A stretch of 31,405 nt of DNA, from positions 1-31,405 of IMG/VR virus record IMGVR_UViG_3300025065_000028; one strand, given 5' to 3'. The notes under the pieces are model-generated. The model had not been told where the DNA came from. It was given only the letters and a program-made list of their open reading frames with translations, and did not search any database. Shown here one piece after another: positions 6,952 through 12,935 of this stretch; positions within the stretch are counted from its first letter, which is position 1; every line of letters starts with the position of its first letter. Source of the DNA: a virus. Both the position numbers and the translations under genes were made by a program.

Positions 6952-6975
6952 CAGCAACGGAAGGGACGTCGGACA

Positions 6976-7083
6976 ATGACGTCGTGCTCACCTATTCCAA
7001 CGACGACAGCAAATAACCCACCCCTGGCCGGGGTGCCTTCGGGTGAGCACAGCCCTGGCCAGTGGGTGCGGTTTTCGGAGTGA
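6976..7083 (+). CDS. Possible 35-aa small protein
   Basis: An open frame beginning ATG 6976, with GGAAGGGA 10 bases upstream, ends in TGA two bases before the ParB-methyltransferase start at 7086. The product is Pro/Ser/Thr-rich (MTSCSPIPTTTANNPPLAG and on) with no recognisable domain. A GC hairpin CACCCC-TGGCC-GGGGTG (7019-7035) lies inside it, so the segment may equally be a structured intergenic spacer. Low confidence as a gene. Confidence 0.25.
   Translation: MTSCSPIPTTTANNPPLAGVPSGEHSPGQWVRFSE
7019..7035. promoter_or_regulatory. GC hairpin upstream of the methyltransferase gene
   Basis: Perfect 6-bp stem CACCCC (7019-7024), loop TGGCC, GGGGTG (7030-7035); a second inverted pair CTGGCC (7024-7029) and GGCCAG (7056-7061) overlaps it, so two alternative folds are possible. 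There is no T-run. Confidence 0.3.
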
Positions 7084-7085
7084 CG

Positions 7086-8411
7086 ATGCAGACGCATCCA
7101 ATTGCGGACATCTTTCCTTTGCTGGACGGCGACGAGTTCACCGAGCTGGCCGAGGACATCCGACAGCATGGCCAGCGGCACCCGATCATTACGTGGCAGG
7201 GCAAGATCCTCGACGGCCGGAATCGATACAACGCGTGCAGGGAAGCCGAGGTCACGCCGAAGATCGAGGGCCGTCACTTCGCCGACGACAGCGAGGCGAT
7301 CCTGTTCGTCATCTCGGCCAACCTGAAGCGGCGGCACCTGACCCCGAGTGCGAAGGCGATGGCGGCAGCGCGGAGCCTGGAGATGTTCGAGGCGGCGGCG
7401 AGGGAGCGACACCGAGCCGGCAGCAGCAAAGGCGGCAAGGCTGTGGCAAATTTGCCCGGGCCTTCAGAGGAGCGACGAGCCCGCGACGACGCAGCAGCCG
7501 CGTTCGGCGCCTCGCCCCGGAACGTGCAGGACGCCAAGAAGGTACTCACCAGCGGGTCGACGGAGTTGGCACAAGCTGTGGACAAGGGCAATGCGTCGGT
7601 GGCGAACGCCGCCGCAGTGGCGACATTGCCAACCACAGAGCAGCAGCAGGTCGTGGCCAAGGGCGAGAAAGAGATCCTCGCCGAGGCCAAGCGTATCCGG
7701 GAGCAACGGCGGGAAGCCGCCGCCAAGGCCAGACATCAGCGGCAGCAGGATGCCGCCAAGAAAGCCGCCGAGGCTGCGCCCGACATCGAGGGTATCGAGA
7801 TCCGACACTGCGACTGCGCGGCCATCCTCGCCGACACGGCGGCCGCTGTGTTGATTCACGCGGATCCACCCTGGAACTACGGCAACCAGATCAAGGAACA
7901 CGGCGCGGTCGGTGCCCACTACGGAGACCTTTCGATCGCCGACATCGCCTCGACCATCAACGACGCCTACGCCGCCGCCGCCGACAACTGCTACCTGCTG
8001 CTGTGGTGCACGCTGCCAATCCTGGCCGAATGGTTTGAGGCGGCGCGGGATATCCGGTGGGCCTACAAGTCGGCCGGCGTGTGGGGCAAGACGGGCCGCC
8101 TCGGCGTGGGGTTCCATTGGAGAGGCGACGCCGAGATCCTGATGCTGTACGTCAAGGGGAACCCGCGACCGTTCCGCGAGGACACCAGCAACCTCCACGT
8201 CGGGCCGAGGGGCGAGCACAGCGAGAAGCCGCAAGCGTGGCTGGAGACGCTGCTGGAGACCTTCTGCCCGCCGTCTGGGCTGGTACTCGATCTATACGCA
8301 GGGATGGCTCCAGCGGCCCGAGCGTGTGCCAAGACAGGCCGACGATACCTCGGCGCGGAGATCGACGCCCAGCGGCACGCGACCGCCGTGGCAAAGCTGA
8401 GGAGCGCGTGA
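7086..8411 (+). CDS. ParB-like N-terminus fused to a DPPW-type (MT-A70-like) DNA methyltransferase
   Basis: A 441-aa two-domain protein. Residues 1-95 match the ParB/sulfiredoxin-like domain: HPIADIFPLLDGDEFTELAEDIRQHG, PIITWQGKILDGRNRYNAC, then ANLKRRHL. A helical region with HTH-like repeats and a charged helix (residues about 195-235, REQRREAAAKARHQRQQ) follows. The methyltransferase has the catalytic DPPW at residue 260, HSEKP near 378 and the SAM-binding DLYAG near 402, an order (catalytic motif before SAM motif) like beta-type amino-methyltransferases; N6-adenine is the likely product. GGAG lies 8 bases before ATG 7086. In phages such fusions are thought to modify phage DNA, with the ParB part acting in DNA recognition; the sequence shows only the domains. 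TGATG couples it to the next gene. Confidence 0.88.
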   Translation: MQTHPIADIFPLLDGDEFTELAEDIRQHGQRHPIITWQGKILDGRNRYNACREAEVTPKIEGRHFADDSEAILFVISANLKRRHLTPSAKAMAAARSLEMFEAAARERHRAGSSKGGKAVANLPGPSEERRARDDAAAAFGASPRNVQDAKKVLTSGSTELAQAVDKGNASVANAAAVATLPTTEQQQVVAKGEKEILAEAKRIREQRREAAAKARHQRQQDAAKKAAEAAPDIEGIEIRHCDCAAILADTAAAVLIHADPPWNYGNQIKEHGAVGAHYGDLSIADIASTINDAYAAAADNCYLLLWCTLPILAEWFEAARDIRWAYKSAGVWGKTGRLGVGFHWRGDAEILMLYVKGNPRPFREDTSNLHVGPRGEHSEKPQAWLETLLETFCPPSGLVLDLYAGMAPAARACAKTGRRYLGAEIDAQRHATAVAKLRSA

Positions 8412-8881
8412 TGGTCCACGACTTCGACGATTCCCTGAAGCGAGGCCACGATGGCGAGGATCGCGTGGCGAAGTACCTGATCGACGAGTTCGGGTACGAG
8501 TTGAGGCCGTCCACCAAGTCCGAGCAGTTCCGGGGCATCGACTACCACGTGTTCGATTCGGCGACCGGCCGTCGATTCACCATCGAGATCAAGGCCGATG
8601 ATGTAGCCCAGCGAACCGACAACATCTTCGTCGAGACCGTCTCCAACGACACGACAGGGCGCAAGGGCTGGGCCTACACGTGCGAGGCCGACTTCCTGCT
8701 GTACTGGGTCAAGGGGCTAGATCTGGTGTACGTCGTCCAGCCTCGTAAGCTGCTGACCAGGCTAGACGAATGGAAGAAGTACAAAAAAGCGGGGGCGCAG
8801 AACCGCGGATACAGGACGCTCGGCCGACTGGTTCCGATGCGTGAGTTCGAAGCCCTAGCAGACAAGGTGCTGAGCCTGTGA
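8411..8881 (+). CDS. PD-(D/E)xK-type nuclease-like protein
   Basis: A 156-aa protein with the signature of the restriction-endonuclease fold. An N-terminal helix has Glu (GHDGEDRVAKYLIDEFGY, residues 12-29). GID-YHVF follows with Asp44, then a beta turn and TIEIKADD with the E59-x-K61 pair. A further basic strand-helix region (VVQPRKLLTRLDEWKKYKK) follows. Small phage nucleases of this kind act as exonucleases or branch-cutting enzymes. The start overlaps the methyltransferase stop (TGATG at 8409-8413), and the stop overlaps a micro-ORF start (GTGA). Placement right after a methyltransferase could also suggest a restriction-like pair, but no recognition domain is seen. Confidence is moderate. 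Confidence 0.65.
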   Translation: MVHDFDDSLKRGHDGEDRVAKYLIDEFGYELRPSTKSEQFRGIDYHVFDSATGRRFTIEIKADDVAQRTDNIFVETVSNDTTGRKGWAYTCEADFLLYWVKGLDLVYVVQPRKLLTRLDEWKKYKKAGAQNRGYRTLGRLVPMREFEALADKVLSL

Positions 8882-8922
8882 CCGCCACCGACCAACTGGC
8901 GATGGAGTGGACGGCACCATGA
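8878..8922 (+). CDS. Possible 14-aa micro-protein with an LAMEWT core
   Basis: GTG 8878 overlaps the nuclease stop by 4 bases (GTGA), and the frame stops at TGA 8920-8922, overlapping the next ATG at 8919 (ATGA). The frame thus fits exactly between two coupled genes. The product MTATDQLAMEWTAP shares LAMEWT with the C-terminus of the RuvC-like protein; the DNA share is 17 identical bases (6922-6938 and 8896-8912). QLAMEW resembles the beta-clamp-binding hexapeptide pattern QLxLxL. It may be a real docking peptide or a leftover gene end; expression is unproven. Confidence 0.35.
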   Translation: MTATDQLAMEWTAP

Positions 8923-9191
8923 GCTACCTGATCGACCTGCTGGGGCTCCTGCGCGAGAGCGTCATCCTCGGGCGCTACGGAACCGCCGAAACCCTCGCGA
9001 CGGACCTGCTCAAGCGCATCGACGACGGCGAGACCTTCGAGGAGTCCGCGGTGGTCGAGGCGATCCCGATCTTGCGGGACATGGACGACGACCTGGCGCA
9101 GCTGATCAGCCGGCTGAACTGGCGCCTGCCACCGGTACGAACGGGAGCGCACGAGGAGCGCGGGTCGTGGGTCAGCAGGGCCGACGAGTGA
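8919..9191 (+). CDS. Small acidic helical protein, unknown
   Basis: A 90-aa protein, Asp/Glu-rich and mostly helical (YLIDLLGLLRESVILGRYG, then LATDLLKRIDDGETFEESA). I recognise no family. ATG 8919 is preferred over GTG 8907 because GATGGAG lies about 10 bases upstream and because ATGA overlaps the micro-ORF stop. It sits in the run of small early genes between the nuclease and the sigma gene. Confidence 0.6.
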   Translation: MSYLIDLLGLLRESVILGRYGTAETLATDLLKRIDDGETFEESAVVEAIPILRDMDDDLAQLISRLNWRLPPVRTGAHEERGSWVSRADE

Positions 9192-9204
9192 GAGCGAGAT
9201 GCAC

Positions 9205-9417
9205 ATGACCAAGAACCGCCGCGGCGAGATGTCCGAGCCGACGGTGATCTACAGGAGGAGACGGCGACCCGCCCTGGGCGTGGAAGTTGACGACGGGGGT
9301 TCTGTTGGTCTTTCCCCCGCTGTCCGCAGCGTCGCCGCGGATGGGCCGCGGACCGAGAGGCAGGGCGGGGAGCCAGATGGAGGAATCGATGGAGATCACG
9401 ACGAATCCGCCGACTGA
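9205..9417 (+). CDS. Possible small Arg- then Asp/Gly-rich protein
   Basis: A 70-aa open frame with a basic first half (IYRRRRRPALG) and an acidic Gly/Asp tail. It has no recognised domain and only a weak ribosome site (GAGAGCGAG). It overlaps the start of the following gene by about 30 bases. A strong GGAGGAG at 9255-9261 has no ATG at the right distance. The DNA here also carries the inverted repeat GTCCGC/GCGGAC (about 9320-9351). It may be non-coding. Confidence 0.3.
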   Translation: MTKNRRGEMSEPTVIYRRRRRPALGVEVDDGGSVGLSPAVRSVAADGPRTERQGGEPDGGIDGDHDESAD

Positions 9418-9619
9418 GCCCGGATACTACCTGCGACGAAGCAACAACCGCACGCCGTGGCACATCTGGCAGGCGACGTTCATCGGCGGGGAGTTGGAGG
9501 TGCTGTCGATCGGGTCGTCCCACACGCAGAGCCCGACGGCGATCCGGGGCGAGTGGCTCGGCCCGTTCGACCTGGCCGACGTGGCGGAGTGGATGCAGAG
9601 AGACGACGAGGACGGCTAG
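9389..9619 (+). CDS. Small protein of unknown function (beta-type)
   Basis: A 76-aa protein: PPTEPGYYLRRSNN, then WHIWQATFIGGELEVLSIG and IRGEWLGPFDLADVAEWMQR. The pattern of P-x-E-P-G-Y-Y/W followed by beta strands and a final E-W recurs in many small phage proteins of unknown role; the protein at 11345-11548 starts in a similar way (PPTEAGWWWLKV). ATG 9389 has GGAGG 5 bases upstream; ATG 9377 in the same frame, with GGGGAG upstream, is also possible. Confidence 0.6.
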   Translation: MEITTNPPTEPGYYLRRSNNRTPWHIWQATFIGGELEVLSIGSSHTQSPTAIRGEWLGPFDLADVAEWMQRDDEDG

Positions 9620-9754
9620 AACCGAAAGCTGTACCGTTCGCGAATCTGACGGGGTTGTCATCACGGCGAATAGGTGTTGCTTGTTTGGAACGCGCGGAAT
9701 GAGATCCTAGCTAGGGAATGATCTAGGTGGAGAAGGAGGAAGGAAGGTTCTCGA
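9620..9754. promoter_or_regulatory. Gap with a 10-base palindrome
   Basis: This 135-base gap holds the perfect palindrome CCTAGCTAGG at 9706-9715, just before the ribosome-site-rich stretch GGAGAAGGAGGAAGGAAGG (9728-9747) of the next gene. I see no convincing -35/-10 pair. The palindrome may be an operator. Confidence 0.3.
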
Positions 9755-10012
9755 ATGGAGGATGAGAGACTGATCCGGCATCCAAGGTGGACGCTCCCGA
9801 CCGCCGATCTCGAGGACCCGCACGTCCTCGGCGCCATCGCCCTTCTCATCGTGGCGTCCGGTGGGCGTGTCGATCCCCTCTTCAGCCCCGATCGGCTCGT
9901 CGGCGACCTGCTCGACATCTGGGCAGTGGAGGACATCACCGAGGGGTGGTCGATGCGGCTGCAGGAGCGCAGGGAGGCGATCAGCGGTGGTGCGGTCAAG
10001 CCGAGCGAATGA
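9755..10012 (+). CDS. Small protein of unknown function
   Basis: An 85-aa protein, mildly hydrophobic and helical in the middle (HVLGAIALLIVASGGRVDP). That stretch is short for a membrane helix and is followed by charged helices (RLVGDLLDIW, MRLQERREAIS). It has a purine-rich leader with several GGAGG-like sites, so it is probably well translated. ATGA overlap with the next gene at 10009 indicates coupling. Confidence 0.55.
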   Translation: MEDERLIRHPRWTLPTADLEDPHVLGAIALLIVASGGRVDPLFSPDRLVGDLLDIWAVEDITEGWSMRLQERREAISGGAVKPSE

Positions 10013-10290
10013 CGACCCTCCCTCGCACGCCGTTCGCCACGGCTGCCAGCGTCGAAGACATCGACGCAGCGATCATCGGCGCGGACGCCCTCGACGGCCC
10101 GACGCTGGCTCTGCAACGCCTCCTTATCTGCGTGGTGTGGGAGCGCGACGCGGCGTGGGCGGCGAATCTCGCGATTGAGGAGGGGCGCATCATCGACGCG
10201 GGGGAGTTCCAACTGCGCTACACGGCGCTCCAGATGCTCCGGTTGGCGTTGACAGCGCGGCTGATGGCGTTCACACGTTCCGAGCGCTGA
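10009..10290 (+). CDS. Small helical protein of unknown function
   Basis: A 93-aa, Ala/Leu-rich, entirely helical-looking protein (SVEDIDAAIIGADALDGPTL, then LQRLLICVVWERDAAWAANL). It starts by ATGA overlap with the previous gene. Its last 20 bases overlap tail to tail with the sigma-factor gene on the other strand, so transcription from both sides converges here. No family recognised. Confidence 0.55.
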   Translation: MTTLPRTPFATAASVEDIDAAIIGADALDGPTLALQRLLICVVWERDAAWAANLAIEEGRIIDAGEFQLRYTALQMLRLALTARLMAFTRSER

Positions 10291-10801
10291 GGACGTCCTT
10301 GGCTTCCCTGAGCACCCGCGACGTGTGGATGCCGGTATAGCCGAGCTCGGCGGCGAACTCGAACGGCCGATCCCCGTTGAGCGCGCGCCGCACGGCGTAC
10401 TCCTGCACCGGCGTGAGCTGCGATCCCATCCGTTCGCCCATGCGCCGAACGTCGATCACCGCCTCGATCTCCGACTGCCGATCCACGTCGGCGGTGTGCT
10501 CCAGGATCAAGCCCTCCTCGTCGTCTACCTGCTGGACGTGCGCGCACTTCAGGCGCCCCGGGTTGAACCGGCGGATCGCCGACATCATCTCGCCCCACAC
10601 CTTGCGCCGGATGTAGTAGGCCCGCTCCGGCGCGTCTCGCGTCTCGTCCACGGTCTGTACCGCCTTCATCAGCCCGATGAAGCCGTGGCCGGCGAGATCC
10701 TCCACGTCCATCGGCACGAACCACAACAGGCGCCCCCCTAGCCTGTGCGCCTCTTTCCAGACGTAGGATTCGTACTCAGCTACCGCTTCCTCTGGCGTCA
10801 C
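10271..10801 (-). CDS. Sigma-70-family RNA polymerase sigma factor
   Basis: A 176-aa protein encoded against the rest of the early genes. Region 2 is clear: YVWKEAHRLG (2.1), then DVEDLAGHGFIGLMKAVQTVD (2.2, with the usual DL-x2-x-GxIGL pattern) and YYIRRKVWGEMMSAIRRFNP (2.3-2.4). Region 4 follows at about 130-175: LTPVQEYAVRRALNGDRP, then the helix-turn-helix EFAAELGYTGIHTSRVLREA. Region 3 is short, as in small phage or ECF/SigF-like factors. The start is set at GTG 10801 because AAGGAGG lies 5 bases upstream; longer in-frame ATGs (up to 10918) lack ribosome sites and would run back over the divergent gene. It is expected to redirect host polymerase, most likely to late promoters; which promoters is unknown. 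Confidence 0.85.
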   Translation of the reverse strand: MTPEEAVAEYESYVWKEAHRLGGRLLWFVPMDVEDLAGHGFIGLMKAVQTVDETRDAPERAYYIRRKVWGEMMSAIRRFNPGRLKCAHVQQVDDEEGLILEHTADVDRQSEIEAVIDVRRMGERMGSQLTPVQEYAVRRALNGDRPFEFAAELGYTGIHTSRVLREAKDVLSARNV

Positions 10802-10811
10802 TTCAGCCTCC

Positions 10812-10840
10812 TTGACGCGATCGTAGGACGTGTGCAAAAT
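10812..10840 (+). promoter_or_regulatory. Rightward promoter of the 10851 gene set
   Basis: TTGACG (10812-10817), a 17-base spacer and CAAAAT (10835-10840) read towards the + genes. Transcription would begin near 10847, only a few bases before ATG 10851, giving a nearly leaderless message. The -35 box overlaps the complement of the sigma gene's ribosome site. Confidence 0.55.
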
Positions 10841-10848
10841 TGGTGCAA
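10820..10848 (-). promoter_or_regulatory. Leftward promoter of the sigma-factor gene
   Basis: On the - strand TTGCAC (10848-10843), a 17-base spacer and TACGAT (10825-10820) point at the sigma gene, whose ribosome site begins at about the expected transcription start (10813). It overlaps the rightward promoter almost entirely, so the two should exclude each other. The -35 match is weak (3 of 6). Confidence 0.4.
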
Positions 10849-10857
10849 CCATGCACC
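10842..10857. promoter_or_regulatory. Operator-like inverted repeat over the start codon at 10851
   Basis: GGTGCA (10842-10847), spacer ACCA, TGCACC (10852-10857) is a perfect 6-bp inverted repeat spanning the predicted start of rightward transcription and the ATG. It also covers the -35 region of the leftward promoter, a good site for a switch protein. Confidence 0.4.
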
Positions 10858-11348
10858 GCAAGGTCATCAAACACGACGGCTCGATCGTACTCCGGACGCT
10901 GACGAACGGCCGCAACATCCGCGGTCCTCGGGAGTGGCTGGAGGCGCGCGAGCGCCGCTTCCGCCTCGACGGCTGCCCCCACTACCTCGGCTGTGTCCTA
11001 GCCGCCGCGCAGGCTCGCTGGGACGGGTTCACGTGCCGGGGTTGCCGGGATTCTCGAGGCGCATGGTTCCAGTACATCCAGGCGAACGGGACCGCCTACC
11101 GCACGCGCCGCCCCGTCCAGACGTGCTCGCGCCACGGCGTCCCGCTCGCGTGGACAAAGCCATCGGGCAAGCCGCGGAGCCGCCCCGCGTGCCCGGTGTG
11201 CTGTGCCGAGGCGTCGGAACGGCAACGTCAGCGGTGGCAGCGTCCAGAAGAGCACGAGAGGCAGGCGCGGCGGATGCAGGCGTACTGGGCGACCTACCGC
11301 GCCCGACGCGACGGCGTCCCGCACAGCAGCCTGGAGGCGCGACCGTGA
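10851..11348 (+). CDS. Zinc-knuckle basic protein, unknown function
   Basis: A 165-aa basic protein with eight or nine well-spaced cysteines: CPHYLGC near residues 43-49, CRGC near 64-67, CSRHG near 91, and CPVCC near 112-116. This suggests two zinc sites. The C-terminal third is a long Arg/Gln-rich helix (SERQRQRWQRPEEHERQARR) likely to bind nucleic acid. It is the first gene rightward of the divergent promoters opposite the sigma gene, so a regulatory role is plausible. ATG 10851 is used; no ribosome site is seen, consistent with a nearly leaderless message. GTG 10830 in frame would add 7 residues. Confidence 0.6.
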   Translation: MHRKVIKHDGSIVLRTLTNGRNIRGPREWLEARERRFRLDGCPHYLGCVLAAAQARWDGFTCRGCRDSRGAWFQYIQANGTAYRTRRPVQTCSRHGVPLAWTKPSGKPRSRPACPVCCAEASERQRQRWQRPEEHERQARRMQAYWATYRARRDGVPHSSLEARP

Positions 11349-11548
11349 ACGAGTGGACTCCAGGCCCCCCCACCGAAGCCGGGTGGTGGTGGCTGAAGGT
11401 ACCGACCCGTGAGGAGCTGCTGCTCATCCAGCGCGACGCAGCCGGTCGGATGTGGACCCACGGCGGGAACCTGCTGCCGCCGGCGCTGCTCGACGACCAT
11501 CCGCTGTGGAAGGACTGCAGCCATCGCTACGCGGAGCCGCCGCGATGA
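11345..11548 (+). CDS. Small protein, PGPPTEAGWWWLKV type, unknown
   Basis: A 67-aa protein starting at GTG 11345 with GTGA overlap of the preceding stop. The Trp-rich N-terminus (PPTEAGWWWLKVPTREELL) resembles many short phage proteins and the protein at 9389-9619. Its stop overlaps the next start (ATGA). Function unknown. Confidence 0.6.
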   Translation: MNEWTPGPPTEAGWWWLKVPTREELLLIQRDAAGRMWTHGGNLLPPALLDDHPLWKDCSHRYAEPPR

Positions 11549-11769
11549 CCGCGCGCCTCCACGTCCACATCACCGACTGCCAGCGCGTGCACCTGGAGCG
11601 TCAGGCGGCCGAGAAAGGCTCGACCGTCGCCGAGGTGGTGCGGCAGCTGATCGCGGAGTCGATGCAGCCGCGCCTCTCGCCTGGTAGCGCTGCCGCCGTC
11701 CTGGACGGCTACATCGAGGCGAGAGCGAGCGCGCTGACGCAGCTACGAAACCAAGGAGAACCGACATGA
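11545..11769 (+). CDS. Ribbon-helix-helix-like DNA-binding protein
   Basis: A 74-aa protein. The segment RLHVHITDCQRVHLERQAAE gives a beta strand followed by helix 1, then KGSTVAEVVRQLIAESM gives the turn and helix 2 of a CopG/Arc-like domain. The C-terminus is a short extra helix. ATGA overlaps join it to the genes on both sides. It is followed immediately by a second RHH gene, suggesting a pair of related regulators. Confidence 0.65.
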   Translation: MTARLHVHITDCQRVHLERQAAEKGSTVAEVVRQLIAESMQPRLSPGSAAAVLDGYIEARASALTQLRNQGEPT

Positions 11770-12056
11770 CCGACGAAGCCACATCCAACGTCACCGCCCG
11801 CATGACCGCCGAGCAGATCGCCTGGCTCGACGCCGAGGCCGAGCGCCAGGGCACCAACCGATCCGCCGTGCTGCGGGACGTCGTCGCCGACGGCATCGAG
11901 CGCGCCAAGGCGCCCAAGCTGCCCCAGGCCAAGGAGTCGCCCCCGCACTCCCAGCGCTGCGAGTACTGCGAGGGGCGCGGGCAGGTCTCGGTGATGGTCA
12001 ACGGCGAGCCGGAGTGGTGGATCTGCGCCAAGTGCGGCGGAAACGGCGCCTACTGA
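11766..12056 (+). CDS. RHH protein fused to a DnaJ-like zinc ribbon
   Basis: A 96-aa protein. Residues 8-50 are ribbon-helix-helix (NVTARMTAEQIAWLDAEAER, then QGTNRSAVLRDVVADGIE). Residues about 64-95 contain CEYCEGRG and CAKCGGNG, the CxxCxGxG units of the DnaJ zinc-finger type, separated by a beta hairpin (QVSVMVNGEPEWWI). The combination would give a DNA-binding dimer with a zinc hairpin for protein or nucleic-acid contact. It overlaps both neighbours (ATGA, TGATG). Likely a transcription regulator; target unknown. Confidence 0.7.
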   Translation: MTDEATSNVTARMTAEQIAWLDAEAERQGTNRSAVLRDVVADGIERAKAPKLPQAKESPPHSQRCEYCEGRGQVSVMVNGEPEWWICAKCGGNGAY

Positions 12057-12424
12057 TGGCCTTCAAGAAGCCGCCGGGGCAGATCTGGCTACTCGACCAG
12101 GTGTCGGGCGCCGTGCGCACCAAGGTGGACGCCGTGCTGCGGTCCATCCATCGCAAGCGCAGGTGCCGCCGCTGCTACTTCTGGAACCCCGGCGACGGGT
12201 CGGCGCCTGCGCTGGGGCTGTGTTCCAAGGCCCCGCCGACGGTCATCATGCGGACGCAGGCGATGTGGTCCAAGGGCGTCTCACCCGAAGAGGATGACGA
12301 GTCCGAGTGGGTCGGCCTCAAGAACACGCCGGAATCGGTGCTGCCCCAGGTCCACGCCGAGGGGTACTGCCGCGACTTCGTGCGGCATCGGCTCGTGACC
12401 GGCTGGTTCGGGATGAGCGGATGA
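12056..12424 (+). CDS. Four-Cys protein of unknown function
   Basis: A 122-aa protein. The centre reads CRRCYFWNPGDG, LGLCSKAPPTVIM and, later, GYCRDF. This C-x2-C-x-F ... G-x-C-x3-P-P pattern is familiar from many short phage proteins with an iron-sulfur or zinc site of unknown purpose. TGATG overlap with the previous gene. A gap of 28 bases with a good ribosome site leads to the next gene. Confidence 0.6.
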   Translation: MAFKKPPGQIWLLDQVSGAVRTKVDAVLRSIHRKRRCRRCYFWNPGDGSAPALGLCSKAPPTVIMRTQAMWSKGVSPEEDDESEWVGLKNTPESVLPQVHAEGYCRDFVRHRLVTGWFGMSG

Positions 12425-12452
12425 ACCGACTGCTACCTGACTAGGAGATTCG

Positions 12453-12935
12453 ATGCAGGTCAACCTCCCCCCCGACGTGATGCAGCTCGCGCCGCTGGCG
12501 CTGTCGAACCTCGCTGGCGACATCGGACGCGTCCAGGCCGACAAGGTCCAGGCGCAGCTCGACACGCTCCAGTTCGAGATCGACACCCTGCGCGGCCTCA
12601 TCAACCTCGTTACCCAAGGCATCGAGGCGCAGGACGTGCACAAGGCCCTCGCTGACTTCGTGGGACAGCGCCAGAAGGAGCAGGCGCTCCTCTCGCTGCC
12701 GTGTGAGATCGTTCTCAACGACATGATCGGCCGGTCCATCATCCGCGCCGTGGTCCGCGAGGAGGAGGGCAACGCCACGGCGGGGCTGCTCGTCATCGAC
12801 GGCGACTTCAAGCACCTCCACGGCCGCGAGTTCGAGGGCGCGACGGCGATCGAGGCAGTCCAAGCCGCCAAGGACTTCGTCGCGGCCGAAGCGGAGAAGC
12901 TGGGCCAGCAGGCGAAGGAGGCCGGCGATGCCTGA
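12453..12935 (+). CDS. Helical protein of unknown function
   Basis: A 160-aa protein. Residues about 20-75 are helical with heptad-like spacing (DKVQAQLDTLQFEIDTLRGL, then INLVTQGIEAQDVHKALADF). An alpha/beta part (EIVLNDMIGRSIIRAVVREE, AGLLVIDGDFKHLHG) and a C-terminal Ala/Glu-rich helix follow. AGGAG precedes ATG 12453 by 6 bases. It overlaps the next gene by 8 bases. No family recognised. Confidence 0.65.
   Translation: MQVNLPPDVMQLAPLALSNLAGDIGRVQADKVQAQLDTLQFEIDTLRGLINLVTQGIEAQDVHKALADFVGQRQKEQALLSLPCEIVLNDMIGRSIIRAVVREEEGNATAGLLVIDGDFKHLHGREFEGATAIEAVQAAKDFVAAEAEKLGQQAKEAGDA

Noticed and set aside
10844-10849. TGCAAC half-site shared with the 18645 palindrome
   Set aside because: A six-base match is expected many times in 31 kb by chance (another is at about 13610), so it is not evidence for a common regulator.
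12421-12444. 7-codon frame after the four-Cys gene (ATGA overlap)
   Set aside because: Too short, no recognisable peptide; the overlap is likely chance.
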